Positions 46,959 through 58,750 of a DNA stretch of 64,000 bases are shown piece after piece. Made by a program: the position numbers and the translations under genes. The notes under the pieces were generated by a model. The model saw only the letters and a program-made list of their open reading frames with translations. It was not told the origin of the DNA and did no database searches. The stretch's first letter is position 1. Each line of letters begins with the position of its first letter. Source of the DNA: Karstenula rhodostoma CBS 690.94 (lineage: Eukaryota > Ascomycota > Dothideomycetes > Pleosporales > Didymosphaeriaceae); the NCBI GenBank assembly GCA_010093485.1, contig MU001492.1, forward strand, positions 646,228 through 710,227. Direction: 5' to 3'.

Positions 46959-48296
46959 GATGTGTGATGTGTGGTGTGAGAGAGGCGGGCGTGCGGCGCA
47001 GGGGCAGAGGAGCACAATCGCGCGTCCAACGAGGGCGTCAAGCTGTGACGTACGAACACAGCCTTAAGAATGCCGAAGTGGTTCCTTTTTTCTTGCCAGG
47101 TCGGGAAGAGGTGGGAGAGCCTTGCTGTGCGGTGGTGGCGTCTGGGGTAGGGTGGCTTAGGTCGGGTAATTGACGGCAGGCGTGGTCGCGCGACCAGGTG
47201 ACACGACACGTCGAAAGGGGATGCGCCAAAGGTGGGAAGCAGCCGTGTGGTGGCTTTGGGCCGCTCAGTGGTCTGCTGGTCGAGAAGGATCGGTAGCGTT
47301 TGTGTCTCTGGCAAATCCTAAATGGAAAAGCAGAAGCGAGCTGGATGTTTGTCAAGAACTGATTGAAGAGGGATGGTGGTCTTCAAGTCTTCAATTGGAA
47401 GAGATGTGGGCACGTGCAGTGCAGGAATGCAGGCAGCCTGCACACTGCATGCTGGCGGGGGCTTGTACCAGGCTAACGGCTCCATCGTGAATCCACCATG
47501 AATCCACCATGAATCCATCACTGGGCGGGCCGCGGAAACACTTCAATTTCTTACTTATTTATAGGCTCTACCACGCTCGCCAGCGACGTTGGCCTGACGA
47601 GAATTGTGGGCGCGCAAACAAACCTCTCCAACGATTCACCGCAATGACGTGCCTCGGCGTTTCGATGCGCAGTACGTGTCAGACACGGCTCACGTCACAC
47701 AACTGTGCTCCCTACGTGCAACTGAATCTTGACCCAGGGGCGCCCACGCTGTGTTCGCCGCCTTCAAGAGGCCCACTGTTGCAACCATTGTCATGCTAAG
47801 AGTCGCCTAGCTACCCGACGGGAGACGGCACATGTGCAGTGCACATCACTCCGTTCTATCCGTTTTTGCAAACCCTCTGGTACTTATGCACGTTACTTGG
47901 CTTTCCGCCGCAAGCCCCTTGCAACGCACATTCTCGCCGCAATGCTATCAGTAATCGTACAACGTGAACACTTGTCAACCTCCTGGACTAGGCCTCAGAT
48001 GCCAATATGCGACCAATCTTACTGTGTAGTGCAAGTCTTGACTAGAAACATTACCATCAAACAATGCACACGTACAGCTCGAGCAATGTATCCGCGTATC
48101 TACATCCACCCCCGACTATCCTACTTCCCCCTGTGCACCATTTGTAGAAAGGATACAACAAGCGCGGTCGCGCTGCCCGAACCAGCCTAGCCTTCGAGCC
48201 CCCCTCTAGCCCTTTCCAGAAGTATTCTCGACAACTACTCCGCTCTCTCTACGAGCATCGCGGACCGCCCAAAGCGGATTTGATGCACTCTAGTGT
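46959..48296. other. Intergenic region
   Basis: About 1.3 kb between divergent genes, with the glutaredoxin promoter, an 11-bp tandem repeat (47488-47520) and the promoter of the dioxygenase gene. Open frames are short and without family similarity. Confidence 0.45.
47488..47520. repeat. Tandem repeat, 3 x 11 bp
   Basis: Units TGAATCCACCA at 47488-47498 and 47499-47509 are identical; the third (47510-47520) has one C-to-T change. Confidence 0.85.
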
Positions 48297-48302
48297 TATA
48301 AA
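48297..48302 (+). promoter_or_regulatory. Putative TATA box of the dioxygenase gene
   Basis: TATAAA 114 bp upstream of the ATG at 48411; followed by a CT/CA-rich leader. Confidence 0.4.
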
Positions 48303-48410
48303 ATCGAATTGATCCTAAGTAGCAACGTCTTCATCACATCACGGACCCACCCACCTTCTCCTACTCCATCACCAAGCGGGAGCCATCCACTCCCACCAAC
48401 CCCACCCAAC

Positions 48411-49506
48411 ATGTCCCTCCCCTCCAACCCTTTGTCCATCACGCCGTCTCCAGCCGAAATCAAGAATGGCGCCCTCACGCAGAAGAACCTCGAAATCGCC
48501 ATCCGTGCCCTCTCCCGCGACGGCCTCGTCGTGATAGAGGACCTAGTCCCGCACGCGATCCTAGACAAACTGAACCACAAAATGGTGCAAGATGCCTACG
48601 AGCTGCAATCCCGCAAGGACAGCCCCTTCAACTACCACAAAGGAAACATCCAGCAAGATCCCCCGCTCGTCAAGGACTTCTTCTTCCCGGAGGTGTTCAC
48701 CAGTAAGGCCGGCCATACATACATACGTACATGCACTCCCCTCCGGAGAGAGGATGACGATGTATGAAGGCTACCTACCTACCACCCAAGCTAACTCCCA
48801 GCCCCAGACGCCATCGTAACGCAGATAACCTCCACCGCCCTCGGTCCCCACCCCCACCTACGCTTCGTATCAGGCAACACGGCGCTCCCGCCTTCCCCCT
48901 CGGCCCCGCCCGCCTCCCAACCAACCCACAACGACGCCGACTTCGACCACCCCCGGATCCCCTTCGCGCTCGTCATAAACATCCCGCTCATCACCATGGA
49001 GCCGCACAATGGCTCCACGGAGGTCTGGCTCGGCACGCACGCCAGCACCACCATCGCGGACCAGGAGGGCGCGCACGGCGAGCGCGCTAGCGGGAAGATC
49101 AAGAAGGGGCTGTTGGAGGAGAGGAGGGCGGTGAGGCCGCCGTGTCAGCCTGGTATCAAGAAGGGGAGTGTGGTTGTGAGGGACTTGAGGCTGTGGCATG
49201 GCGGGATGCCGAATCGGAGTGAGGTGCCGAGGGTTATGCTTGCTATGAGTGAGGCCGCTTCATTGAAGAGTGTGTAGAGCTGATGCGAGGACAGTTCACT
49301 TTGCGCCTTGGTACCGCAACCAGATGACTGTGGAGTTTGCCGACGACTTGAGGAACCGGTTGACGCCTGAAAAGACGGGCTTGTATGTTGCGGCTGACTA
49401 TGTGAAGAGCGAGGAGGTCGAGAAGAGCTATCTAAACAGGCCCTATGGGAATGCGTATGATTTTAATCAGGTGGACAAGGTGCGGGATATTTTCTCTGAG
49501 GTTTGA
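48411..49506 (+). CDS. Phytanoyl-CoA dioxygenase (PhyH) family protein
   Basis: Exons 48411..48702, 48808..49248, 49295..49506; 314 aa. PhyH proteins are Fe(II)/2-oxoglutarate-dependent dioxygenases; in fungi many act on secondary metabolites or lipids. Visible parts: LTQKNLEIAIRALSRDGLVVIEDLVPHAILDKLNHKM at the N-terminus, an H-x-D candidate (HND in PTHNDADFDHPRIPF), the block LITMEPHNGSTEVWLGTHAS, the distal His and Arg in RDLRLWHGGMPNRSEVPRVMLAM, and IHFAPWYRNQM. The second half of exon 2 (LPPSPSAPPASQPTHND) is unusually Pro/Ala-rich before the H-x-D. Introns are 105 and 46 nt; the CAG acceptor at 49294 gives LAMIHFAPWYR, which fits the family. The substrate is unknown and no biosynthetic cluster is next to it. 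Confidence 0.83.
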
Positions 49507-49762
49507 AAGCAGACAATTGGGGAAAGCCGGCGTTCTGGATTTGGGAGTGGGTAGAAACTCAGAAAGCGTCGAAGTCAATGCTGGGACCGTAAACACTGTA
49601 TTCTCTCTGTTGGCTAGATTGTCCGACAGCTGAATGTACATTCCCACACTCAAACAGCGGCGAGCACTGCCTAATCAAACGAGCAAATGCTATAATGCCC
49701 AAACGCCTTCCGTCGCTGTGATATCATTTCCCCTTTCATAACGCATACTATACTATCATGAT
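49507..49762. other. Convergent 3' region
   Basis: About 250 bp between the dioxygenase and MCM6 stops; nothing but presumed 3' UTRs. Confidence 0.45.
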
Positions 49763-52748
49763 CTATACAATATCCTCCACTGGGCAGTTCGGGTGCAACA
49801 CGTATACAACCTTGGCTACAGCGTCGGCCTGGCCCTGCTCATCAGCCAAGCCTTCACCACGGATCGGCATGAGATATTGCTCCTATGAGACATTAGCATT
49901 GATTTAGGACTAATAATATTGGTGATAGAACTTACCCTGCAAACCTTCTTGAGCACCTTCTTCGCCAGATCCCTCTCTTTCTCCAGGTCTTCTTGCGTCT
50001 CCAACTCAGACTCTTTCTGCTCGAGGTACCAGATGAGCAAGTCCTCTTCTTCGACGCCATCTTCAGTGGCTGCTTGGTCCTCGTTGATGCGCTTGACGAA
50101 GAGGTTACGCATGGAGATGTACTTGTCATGCGTGATTATGGTCTTCTCCCGAGGCGGCGCAACGCGAACAGTCATCTCGCCGTCTTGCTGTTCGTCTGCG
50201 CCCATGTCTGCATCTACCTCTGCCTCTTGTGATTCGGCGGCAGCCGCAGCCGCAAGGAGAGCTTCATCGTCGTCATCTTCCATCTCGACGTCGTCCTTCT
50301 CGACGCTGATGATGGATTGCCGGAGAAGATTGTACGCTTCTCGGACGAAGTCGGGTGTAATGTCAACGACACAGTTGGCCTTGGCGATAGCTTCAGACAA
50401 ACGAATCATACTCTCCAGCTGACGAACGGTGATGCGGTAGCTGTTTCTTCCGATGCCGCCTTGAGCATCGTCGGCGCGGAGCTCTTTGTACTTCTCGACC
50501 AGAGTCTCTTTCGCCTCGTCTGTGAATACAGGTTGGAACGTGCGTGCGAAACGAATGTAACGCTGCAGTTGCTCGGTGCTGAATTCCGGCTCGATGGCTT
50601 CGTCGCGGAACTGGTGAAGACCTACAATGTGCTCTGCCAAGTGACGATCTACGGCCTCGTCGCACTCATCGAGCACTACAAAGAAAAGATCGAAACGTGA
50701 CATGATGGGTGCCGACATGTTGACGTTCGCTCGAAGCGTGGTCTTGCGGTTGTAACGGCCGCCCACAGGGTTCGCAGCTGCAAGGATGGAGGTACGAGCA
50801 TTGAGCGTTGCTTGGATACCTGCTTTCGCAATAGAGATGGTCTGCTGTTCCATAGCTTCGTGAATAGCGACTTGATCCGCGATGTCCATCTTGTCGAATT
50901 CGTCAATCGCACAGATGCCATTGTCTGCTAGCATAAGGGCTCCCGCTTCGATCGTGAACTCCCCCGTCTCTTCATCTTTAACCACGGCAGCCGTCAGACC
51001 GGCAGCGGAGGAAGCCTTTCCGGATGTGTACACAGCCCGAGGAAGAAAGCTGCAGATGTACTTGAGGAATTGCGACTTGGACGTCGATGGGTCGCCGACG
51101 ATACAGATGTTGAGATCACCACGAAGATCCATGCCTTCCGGTGTCTGTTTGGACACACCGCTCATGAGTTGGAGAAGAAGACCCTTCTTGATGACTTGGT
51201 GGCCGTACACCGTTGGTGCGATGGAATCAACTAACCGCATGAAGATGTTGGGCTTGTGTACCATATCCTTCAGATCCTGGATTTCGGTTGGAGTGAGTGT
51301 GGAGAGGTACTCAGCTTGGGCTTCCTCGCCGTTCTTGTCGGACTCCATTGCCTGTGCTTGGTTGAGAGATGCTAAGATATTGCTTGCTTGACCAGTCATG
51401 TGATGAGTTGACGACTGCCCCGGGGTAGACGTATCAGGAGTTACCATACAAGCCAGGAAAGACATGCGATAAGTCAGGTCGCGAACACCGAGAGCCTTCA
51501 GACCACTGACGCCGGACCCGCCGACGTCGGCTCCACGGGCAGCGCCTGAGTTGTCCCTGGTCGCTTGCGCCCTCACACCAGGAACTCTGAACTGGCTGAC
51601 GTCTGGAATAACGATAGCAGTTCCTGTGAATATACACTTTTCTCCAGCCTTGGCACGATCGACCATTTCTCCTCGCAAGATGACGTCCATCGTGCGTGGC
51701 ATGCTGCCTGTGGGGATCTCGGAACTGTTCTCTTGAATCCGCACTTTCTGCCAGTCGACAAAGGTGGACTGTCTGATGTCTAATCGCCAGCCTTCGCGAT
51801 TCATACAGACGGTGTTGGGGCATTGGGTTGGCTCAGTGTACTTGAACGTCTGCTCGACGTTCGGCACTACAGTATTGCAAGCCTCGCAGATGAAGGTAGC
51901 CATGGAAAGCTCAGGGCGGACTTCAGATGTGCGGGTGGCTGTGCCAGAGATTGACAGCAGACGACCGATCGATTCTGTTCGCAATTGACGGATCCGCGAG
52001 ATGAGGGGCAGGTTGTAGAAGGCGAGGGTGAAGATCTTGTCGGTCTGTTGGTTCGTAGTCTTTTCGTTGAGGCTCCCGCTCTGACTCGTGGCTTCTTCGT
52101 ATGCTCGTTCCGACCGCGAAGTAGCCGTAGCCGTGCCGGTGGCCGTGGGCTGACGATGATCGCGGAAGTATTGTGGCTCATACTTTGCGATGAGGTTGTG
52201 TAGAGCGCGGACCATGTAGGGAAGGAATCGGTAGTACTCGCTCGCGACAGCTGCTGCCACAATACCGTCCTCATGTCTTTGCAGATGGGTATAATCAACG
52301 TAGAGGGTAGACAATCCGTACAGCTTCATTCCCTTGACCTGCGCGATGTAATATTTGTCCGTCACTGGTACGCTCGAAACTGGCAGTGCCGAGGAAGTGG
52401 GATCTTCTGTGTAGCTATCGTATATTAACAGAGTCTCTTTGAATGTTGGACGCATCCTCACCTCTCGAGAAACTCCTGAAACCGCTGCGACAGCGTCTCT
52501 CCAGTCACATCCACCACCTTGGGTATATCCGTTCGGGGTCCATTGGGTCTTCGCCCGGCTCCTCTTGCTCCTACGACCTCGTCGTCTGCGAAGCCTTCAT
52601 GATCGCTATGTGCACCTGCGCTCTCGGAAGGGGGTGCGCGCGGTCGCACCGAAGAAGAGCGGAATTGTCCTCGTGGGGTAGCAGCGGGCTCGCTTCCAGG
52701 TGTTGGTGCAGCATCAGAACGCAAAGCGGTATCTAAGAGAGACGACAT
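49763..52748 (-). CDS. MCM6: DNA replication licensing factor MCM6
   Basis: Exons complement(52462..52748), (49936..52414) and (49763..49882); 961 aa. Mcm6 is one of the six AAA+ subunits of the replicative helicase. The protein shows an acidic/Ser-rich N-terminus, FLESYTEDP across intron 1, an OB/zinc region (CEACNTVVPNVEQTFKYTEPTQCPNTVC), then STFVDWQKVRIQEN, Walker A GDPSTSKSQFLK (about residue 540), Walker B ICAIDEFDKM, sensor-1 SILAAANP and the arginine finger MSRFDLFFV. The GDPSTSKS P-loop and DWQKVRIQEN are Mcm6-like. The tail is a winged helix after an acidic insert (EMEDDDDEALLAAAAAAESQ). The last intron brings in EQYLMPIRGEGLADEQ...VVYVLHPNCPVEDIV. The start at 52748 is the ATG before SSLLDTALRSD; a longer start at about 52838 is possible but less likely. 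Confidence 0.97.
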
Positions 52749-53490
52749 AGCGGGGTTGGGTGTGTTGTTGCGCTGCGCTGCGGTACGGGGAGAGTTTTGC
52801 CGCGGGGGTAGAAGGCGCGTACGCGACGCGCTTTCCAATTATCGACACTTGCTGGGTTTAGCCTACACGCCCCTAGCAACAGCGCCCAGCGGTGAGCCAG
52901 CCTTTCGACAATTGGTGCAATATGATCAGTGTTCGTTACTTATGAAACAGCTGATATGGATTTGCAAGTTGATGAATTCTCATGGTTCTGTGTTGATGCT
53001 CGTAAAGAAAGGCAGGACAAAAGCTTTGCTTCTCAGAACAAACTGCACCGCCACCCAACCATCTATGTGGATAATCCAGAGTTGTGACCGAGTTGTAAAG
53101 ATGTCCGAATGTATTCTGCACCACCGTGATCTAGTCTTCATGATGAACACATGATCTTTACAGAAAGCCCAGTACCCAGAATCTAGCAGATCGGCCTCTG
53201 ACACGCACAAAACATACTGCTTATTGTTTCATTCGTCACATTACTACTACAAGGGAAACCTCAAGCCTAAAGAGCCCTTTTGCTACTACTGCCTACTATG
53301 TACGCAGCCTGCATCAACCCGGCGAGTCTTCACCCATCCAATCGGGCGTTTCCGAGGATCTACAAGTCCGCGCCTTTCCCGCTCTCGACGCACAAACCCA
53401 CGAGCCAAGCGTTGCCTGCGGAACAATAAACGGGCTAATGCAATTCCCCTCTATGATGCTTGTGTTACGGAACAAGAAGGCAGTCGTAGT
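52749..53490. other. Intergenic region between MCM6 and the PP2A gene
   Basis: About 740 bp holding the MCM6 promoter and the 3' UTR of the phosphatase gene. No gene is seen. Confidence 0.45.
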
Positions 53491-54734
53491 TTACAGGAAG
53501 TAGTCGGGGGTCCTTCGGGAAACCATCGGCTCACCAGCACGCGGGCAAGGGTCGAATTGCAGGCTGTTGCGACGTTAGCCAGTACCTTGTGAAGTAAGTG
53601 TGGAACATACAATGTGTATTTCAGATGCTCGTCGATCTCCATGATGGCTGCCTGGTTACCACAGCGGTAGCAGTAGTTTGGTGCTGGAATGGTTAGCTGG
53701 ATGCATCTTCTTCTTACAATGCGAAACTCACCGGAGAATATGGTCACTACATTCCTGTCCTGAGACCAATTGTACCCCTCCATGACCAGCTGATGAGCTC
53801 TCGCCACCAGCGTGAGTCCGTTGTTGTGGTTGAAAGCTTCTGAGATGTCCTGTCCGAAAGTGTAACCAGCACCACGGGGCGATATACCCCAACCGCATCG
53901 GTCATCGGGGTCAGACCAGAGCAAGTCGCACATGGGTCCTTCATGCGGCACTTCTTGTATCCGATCAAGAGCTCGAATGTTGTCGAGCGTGTCGATGCTG
54001 GGCGACAGACCTCCGTGCAAGCAGAAGATCTGGTTGTCGATCAAAGCGGTCAAAGGTAGGTAATCGAAGAGATCCGTGAAGTATTTCCAGACATTCGCAT
54101 TGCCATACTTGCGGAGGCACTCGTCGTAGAAGCCGTACACTTGGGTAATCTGTCGCGATTCGTGGTTGCCGCGCAGGATTGTAATGCGCTGAGGGTATCT
54201 AATCTTAAGAGCAACGAGGAGGGTGACGGTCTCGACAGAGAAGTAGCCCCTGTCTACGTAATCACCTGCAAACAGTCAGCGACCGCCTGTGAGTCTGCAG
54301 CAAGCGACATACCCATGAAGAGGTAGTTGGTATCAGGGTTGGGTCCGCCAATCTTAAACAGCTCCATCAAGTCGTGGAACTGGCCATGTATATCACCGCA
54401 CACCGTGACAGGGCATTTCTATGGGCCGATTAGCTCGTATAGCGGCGCCGAAAACGGGACACATACCACGGGCTGTACGTTTGACTCTTCCTGGAGGACC
54501 TCGCGAGCCTAGGGTTGAATGTCCGTCAGCGACTCCTTTGACTATCGTGCGAGCACTGCAGCGGTCGCATACCTTGTCACACAATCTCTGTACGTCGCTC
54601 TCCGCCAGCTGTTTGCAGCTCATGAGACTCTCAATCCAGCCGTCGAGCGTGGGGATTGAGGCGGGCTCCGATGCCGGAACCGACGACAATTGTGCGGGAT
54701 CTGGCATCTTGACGTCCTCCATGTTGGTATCCAT
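53491..54734 (-). CDS. Serine/threonine protein phosphatase PP2A catalytic subunit
   Basis: Exons complement(54573..54734), (54467..54508), (54313..54418), (53732..54265), (53611..53683), (53491..53563); 329 aa. Metal-dependent phosphatase of the PPP family. Motifs GDIHG (76-80), GDYVDRG (104-110) and GNHES (136-140) are complete, and [34 protein letters not shown] and [11 protein letters not shown] follow. The C-terminus TPDYFL is the PP2A tail that is methylated and binds regulatory subunits, which sets it apart from PP4 and PP6. Five introns (44-64 nt) break the gene; two exons are only 42 and 73 nt. The N-terminus before LDGWIESL is extended by about 30 residues ([18 protein letters not shown]...), as in other filamentous fungi. 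Confidence 0.96.
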
Positions 54735-55858
54735 GGTGCAGGTAGCGGGAAGGTAGGCTTGCGGGCGGGCGGGTTGGTTTGGTGGGTAGTTGTGGTTGGC
54801 GCGGGGGAAACAGCCCCTTCAAACCTGGCTAATGACGTGCGGAGATGGCAGATGTCGCGTGCGACTCGGCGAACAACTCGAGGGGAGAGGTAGGGGTTTA
54901 CGGGCGTCGCAGCGGCTTTTGAGAGTAATTGAGGGAGAGTGGGGCAGATTCTGAGTGGGTGGATAGGTAGGCAATGGAGGCTGAACCGAAGTGAAGTCGC
55001 GCTGTGCACAAGGACCGTGCACCCTGAGTTTGATGACATAATTGTATTTTGCGAAGCACTCGAACGTGGGGCCCAAAACCTCCCTTGATCGTAGTATTAA
55101 TCTCCAATCGACGATGTGGTTCTGTTGAAGACGTATTAGTACACATGAAAAGGGGGTTGGAGTCTTTTTGGCAGAAGGGAACAACACGGTGGGTGTTTAG
55201 AAGAGGCAAACTCTATGTGTAGAAGTTGGAGACCCCCCGGGGCCCAATGGCAGGCACGTGACTGAATAAGCCCGGTTCAACTTCCTTTGAAGGCGAACAC
55301 TTGCTCATCAACATTACTCAAAGGAACTCAACATAGACATTTCACTCCAGCAGTTGTTGTTTATTCTGTGGCTATTGATGCGACCGACCGCCCGCAAGTG
55401 GAAGGCAGGACCGCACCCTCGAGTCAAAACAAAAGACAGACGCAGCGTATGCAAGACTGACCAACCTCAAGATGCACTATCCGAGGCATTTCCATGTCCC
55501 AGACTCCCTATAAGTGCTCATTTTTCCGTACCGGAGAGATCAAACAAAACGAGGAAGAAACGTCAACGCAACCAAGCTGTGAGACACACCGCTTTTGTCC
55601 AAACGACCCAACGCCTCAGCAGCGTCAATGGCAACATGCATAGAACATAAACTGTCGAAACAAGGAAAGAATAAAAAAAACCCAAAAGATAAAACCATCT
55701 ATAAAGGGTTTCGAAGAAGTAGGAAGGATTAATACAGAGCGCTTCGCTATGCGAGACAATGATGCAAATGTAGCACCTGTGTAGAAGTATGCAAAAAGGG
55801 TAGGATAAGAGATGTTCAAGAAGTCGTAGGTGATGTCAGGGTAACTGGATGAACTCCC
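54735..55858. other. Intergenic region
   Basis: About 1.1 kb with the promoter of the phosphatase gene and the 3' flank of the next minus-strand gene. No gene is seen. Confidence 0.45.
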
Positions 55859-57364
55859 TTAGAAGTCCACGCTCCATCTCATCCTTGGGTCGCGCTCTGC
55901 TACACCAGCGCTGTCGAAAGGAACACGGGCCTCTCCAGCAACTTGCTCCGTGCCCCAGCCACGGCTGATAGCAAACCCGCTTCCAGACCAAGGGTCTGTA
56001 TCGAGCATCTTCTGCTCGTCGTGGTCCGATGGTGGGAGCTTGATGCGGGCCTCCATAAGGGGAGCAGATACGAAGCGTGAGTTGAATAATGCGTCCGGAG
56101 ACACGAGATTCTGGAGGACGTTGAGCGACGAGATGTCGGAGGGAATGAGGGGAGTGTGGCGCTTCATGAGGTGGTATGGGTCCGAATCGGTGGACTGGGT
56201 TGAGTGTCGGACCTTGCGAATGGCGGCCACACGTAGGTTCTCGTTCTCGAGTTCGGTCGGAGGGCTGGTGTTGGTAGGAATCGTCGAGAGGTCGTCAGAG
56301 CCGCTTGATACCACAGTAGAAAGCTGTTGTCGGCTGCTGCGTGTGTGCACCAGATGGAGGCTTGGGACCGTTGAAAGATCACGGGAAGAGGAGTGCGATC
56401 GTCTAACAACAGTATCACTGGAGTCGCTTGAGAGCTGTTCTGTCGCAGACGTGCTGGTCATTGCAGTGTCGCGGCGCGTCCTAGGCCGGTAGCTGGAGGC
56501 AGCCGAGGGCGGTCGTGTGAGCGGTGTCTTTGGCCGGTCATGCCGTTGACCCAGGAACATGTCATTGTAGGAGTTTCCTCGAGATAGGGACGGCATGTCA
56601 GGCGTCTCCCCACGGTCGATTTTGTGACGCATTTGCCGTGCGCTCACCTGGCGCTGGAGGCTCAGCTCGACCCTGCTGCTGGCTCCACTGCCACTTCGAC
56701 TGCGAAGTGTGGCTCTTTCTTTCCCGCTCATAACACTAGCTTTAGGCGGTGGTTGGAGCATCCACTGGTTGTCGTAGGCATGGGGCGAGGGCAGGCTCAC
56801 GACTGGGGGGTGGAGGTCGTTCACCGGCGGTGCTCGAACCGAGTAGTGACTGCCAGACCGCGATGTACTAGGTCGCGTTAAGCCGGTGACGCCGACCGAT
56901 GAACCGGACACGGCGGTGTGCAGGGGCACGATTGTGTCGAAGCCCCAAAGCTCTTCGTCCTCACGTTGGTAGCGCTTGCGGTTCCAATTGTCGGCGTCGA
57001 GCGTGTCGTCGCTGAGGCGCACCTCTGCCGCGCGGTCGACGTCCATGCTGCTCCCTGTTTGGCTCGCCGCACTGCCATTTGTTCCCGCGGTCGTAGTTGC
57101 TCGTGGGTTGCAGGTGGTTGTCCTCTTGGCGCGGCGCGGAGGCGGCCCAGGTCCCATTCCTATCTCTTCCTGCCAATATGGGTTCGTGCCTGTGGGTTCG
57201 GGGTGGTAGTAGAGCTCGGGCTGCTCTTCGACGAGCTTCGTTCTGGCTTTCCGGGCCTGCTTTGCCTGCTTCCGCCGCTGTTTCTTGTACATGTAGCCGG
57301 TACATGGCGCACACGAAGCATAGTGGAAGATGGCCGACTGCACTCCCCTCATGAACCACGACAT
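55859..57364 (-). CDS. Unknown protein with N-terminal hydrophobic/Cys segment and disordered Ser-rich body
   Basis: Single exon, 501 aa. The N-terminus MSWFMRGVQSAIFHYASCAPCTGYMYKKQRRKQAKQARKAR has a short apolar start, a CAPC pair and then a strongly basic stretch, so membrane association by acylation is thinkable. The rest is rich in Ser, Thr, Arg and Pro without repeats, except a conserved-looking end (SDISSLNVLQNLVSPDALFNSRFVSAPLMEARIKLPPSDHDEQKMLDTDPW). Such a C-terminal block suggests a real fungal-conserved protein. I recognise no domain. The start is the first ATG of the frame. Confidence 0.65.
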   Translation of the reverse strand: MSWFMRGVQSAIFHYASCAPCTGYMYKKQRRKQAKQARKARTKLVEEQPELYYHPEPTGTNPYWQEEIGMGPGPPPRRAKRTTTCNPRATTTAGTNGSAASQTGSSMDVDRAAEVRLSDDTLDADNWNRKRYQREDEELWGFDTIVPLHTAVSGSSVGVTGLTRPSTSRSGSHYSVRAPPVNDLHPPVVSLPSPHAYDNQWMLQPPPKASVMSGKERATLRSRSGSGASSRVELSLQRQVSARQMRHKIDRGETPDMPSLSRGNSYNDMFLGQRHDRPKTPLTRPPSAASSYRPRTRRDTAMTSTSATEQLSSDSSDTVVRRSHSSSRDLSTVPSLHLVHTRSSRQQLSTVVSSGSDDLSTIPTNTSPPTELENENLRVAAIRKVRHSTQSTDSDPYHLMKRHTPLIPSDISSLNVLQNLVSPDALFNSRFVSAPLMEARIKLPPSDHDEQKMLDTDPWSGSGFAISRGWGTEQVAGEARVPFDSAGVAERDPRMRWSVDF

Positions 57365-57769
57365 GGCGTCGCGGAGGGGAGAGGGTGCGAGGGGGTCAAC
57401 GAGAGTGGTGCCAGGGACAGTGGGTCCCAGATCAGCGTCGGGCGGGCCTCGTGGATCCTGTTGCGGAGGTGCCGGTAGGATAGGGCTGGTCGAGGCACGG
57501 TCTCGGGTCGGCGTCGCGGCGTTGAGGGTCCATTCTCATGGCCCACGGGCGCGCAAGGAAGGGGTCGGTTGCGCAAAGGGCGAGAGGTGAGGTGTGGGAT
57601 GCCCTCGAGGCAGCGGCCGTCTGGTCCAGAGCCGTGCGCGACTGCTTAGCGGTGCTAGCTGACTTGCGCAGAGACGGTGCGTCGACAGCGTTGCGGGATG
57701 ATGATGTCGAGCAGCAGTGCAATGCCGATCGCTGCGCCGTCTAGCGTGGGGTCTACAGTGCTCAGTGCC

Positions 57770-57797
57770 CGGTGCTCACTGCTCGGTGCTCACTGTC
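57770..57797. repeat. Imperfect tandem repeat, 2 x 14 bp
   Basis: Adjacent units CGGTGCTCACTGCT and CGGTGCTCACTGTC, in a wider stretch of GTGCTCA/CACTGCTC words. Confidence 0.6.
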
Positions 57798-58480
57798 CAC
57801 TGCTCAATTGATCCTGTGACTGGAGTCTACCAGCGGAGCGAACGTGTCTATACCGCGGTCGGCCTCCTGCAATGTGGCGGGTCGGCAACAAGAGAGGCAG
57901 CAGCCGCAGAGGGAGACGGGACCGCGCTTGGTGAGCACGGGTGGAGTCCGGCCTTTAAAACAGAGAACGAAGCCTTGGCCTACCCTTTACAGTGCGAGAT
58001 GGTGTGGCCATCGGCTACACGACACTCGCGCTCCCTACCTGGCACCGGCACCGTGCACCGATGTGATGGCCAGGCGCCCTCGGTCTCTTCCGAGCACCGA
58101 GTCCTCAGTCCGTCCTGCCATTGTGACAACATGCGTGCGACAGGACCAACTACGCCGCCGCCGAGGTGGGGAGGCGGAAGGATGAGGATGGCGATTGCGG
58201 AGGAGGAACGCCGAAGTCAGTGTCGAGCGATCAAAAGAGCACGTCGTCGGTTTTTGCCCATGCCCAGCCATCGGGCTTCCGTGCGTCTGTTCTTTCCAGA
58301 TGGGTTGGTTGCAGTCGCGCGCATCACAGAAAGTGATTCACATGTGCAGTGTGCGTGGGCTCAGCGCAATGTTTCAGCCCCGATTTTACGTGTGCGTCAT
58401 GTATATTAAATGTCAGGCACCATCGGAATCGAAACACAAGTTCGAAACAGCAGGCCTAAGGCCATACCGAGTCTACCCCT

Positions 58481-58560
58481 TTACAACGTTTCTTTTGTGT
58501 TACTATTAGGCGGCAGTCACAGTCTACATTTTTGTCTGTCACTTTATGGGACACCACTTC
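58481..58560. repeat. Dispersed repeat A, copy 2
   Basis: About 80 bp resembling 13823-13899; the order of GTGTTACTATT, CGGCAGTC and ACACCACTTC is kept. Differences are mostly transitions with a few short indels. Confidence 0.7.
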
Positions 58561-58750
58561 GGGGTTCGTGTCAACAATCAGAACATCACAAGGCTATACT
58601 GGCATTTTCTTCAATTTATACACCAACATCTCTCAAGCTTTCGTTTACACCATCTCGCAACCCTATTTTCCGTCACGTTGTCCTCTTCCCTTGTCCGGTC
58701 ATGTTTAATTATTGACTGGCAGATCAAAGCATATCCACCGTCGATTCAAT

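Larger units (their letters stand above)
57365..58750. other. Intergenic region
   Basis: About 1.4 kb, GC-rich on the left (57400-58300), AT-rich on the right. It has a degenerate 14-bp tandem repeat at 57770-57797 and dispersed repeat A copy 2. No gene is supported. Confidence 0.4.

Noticed and set aside
57770..57797. CRISPR-like or satellite array
   Set aside because: Only two imperfect 14-bp units without spacers; a eukaryotic window in any case.
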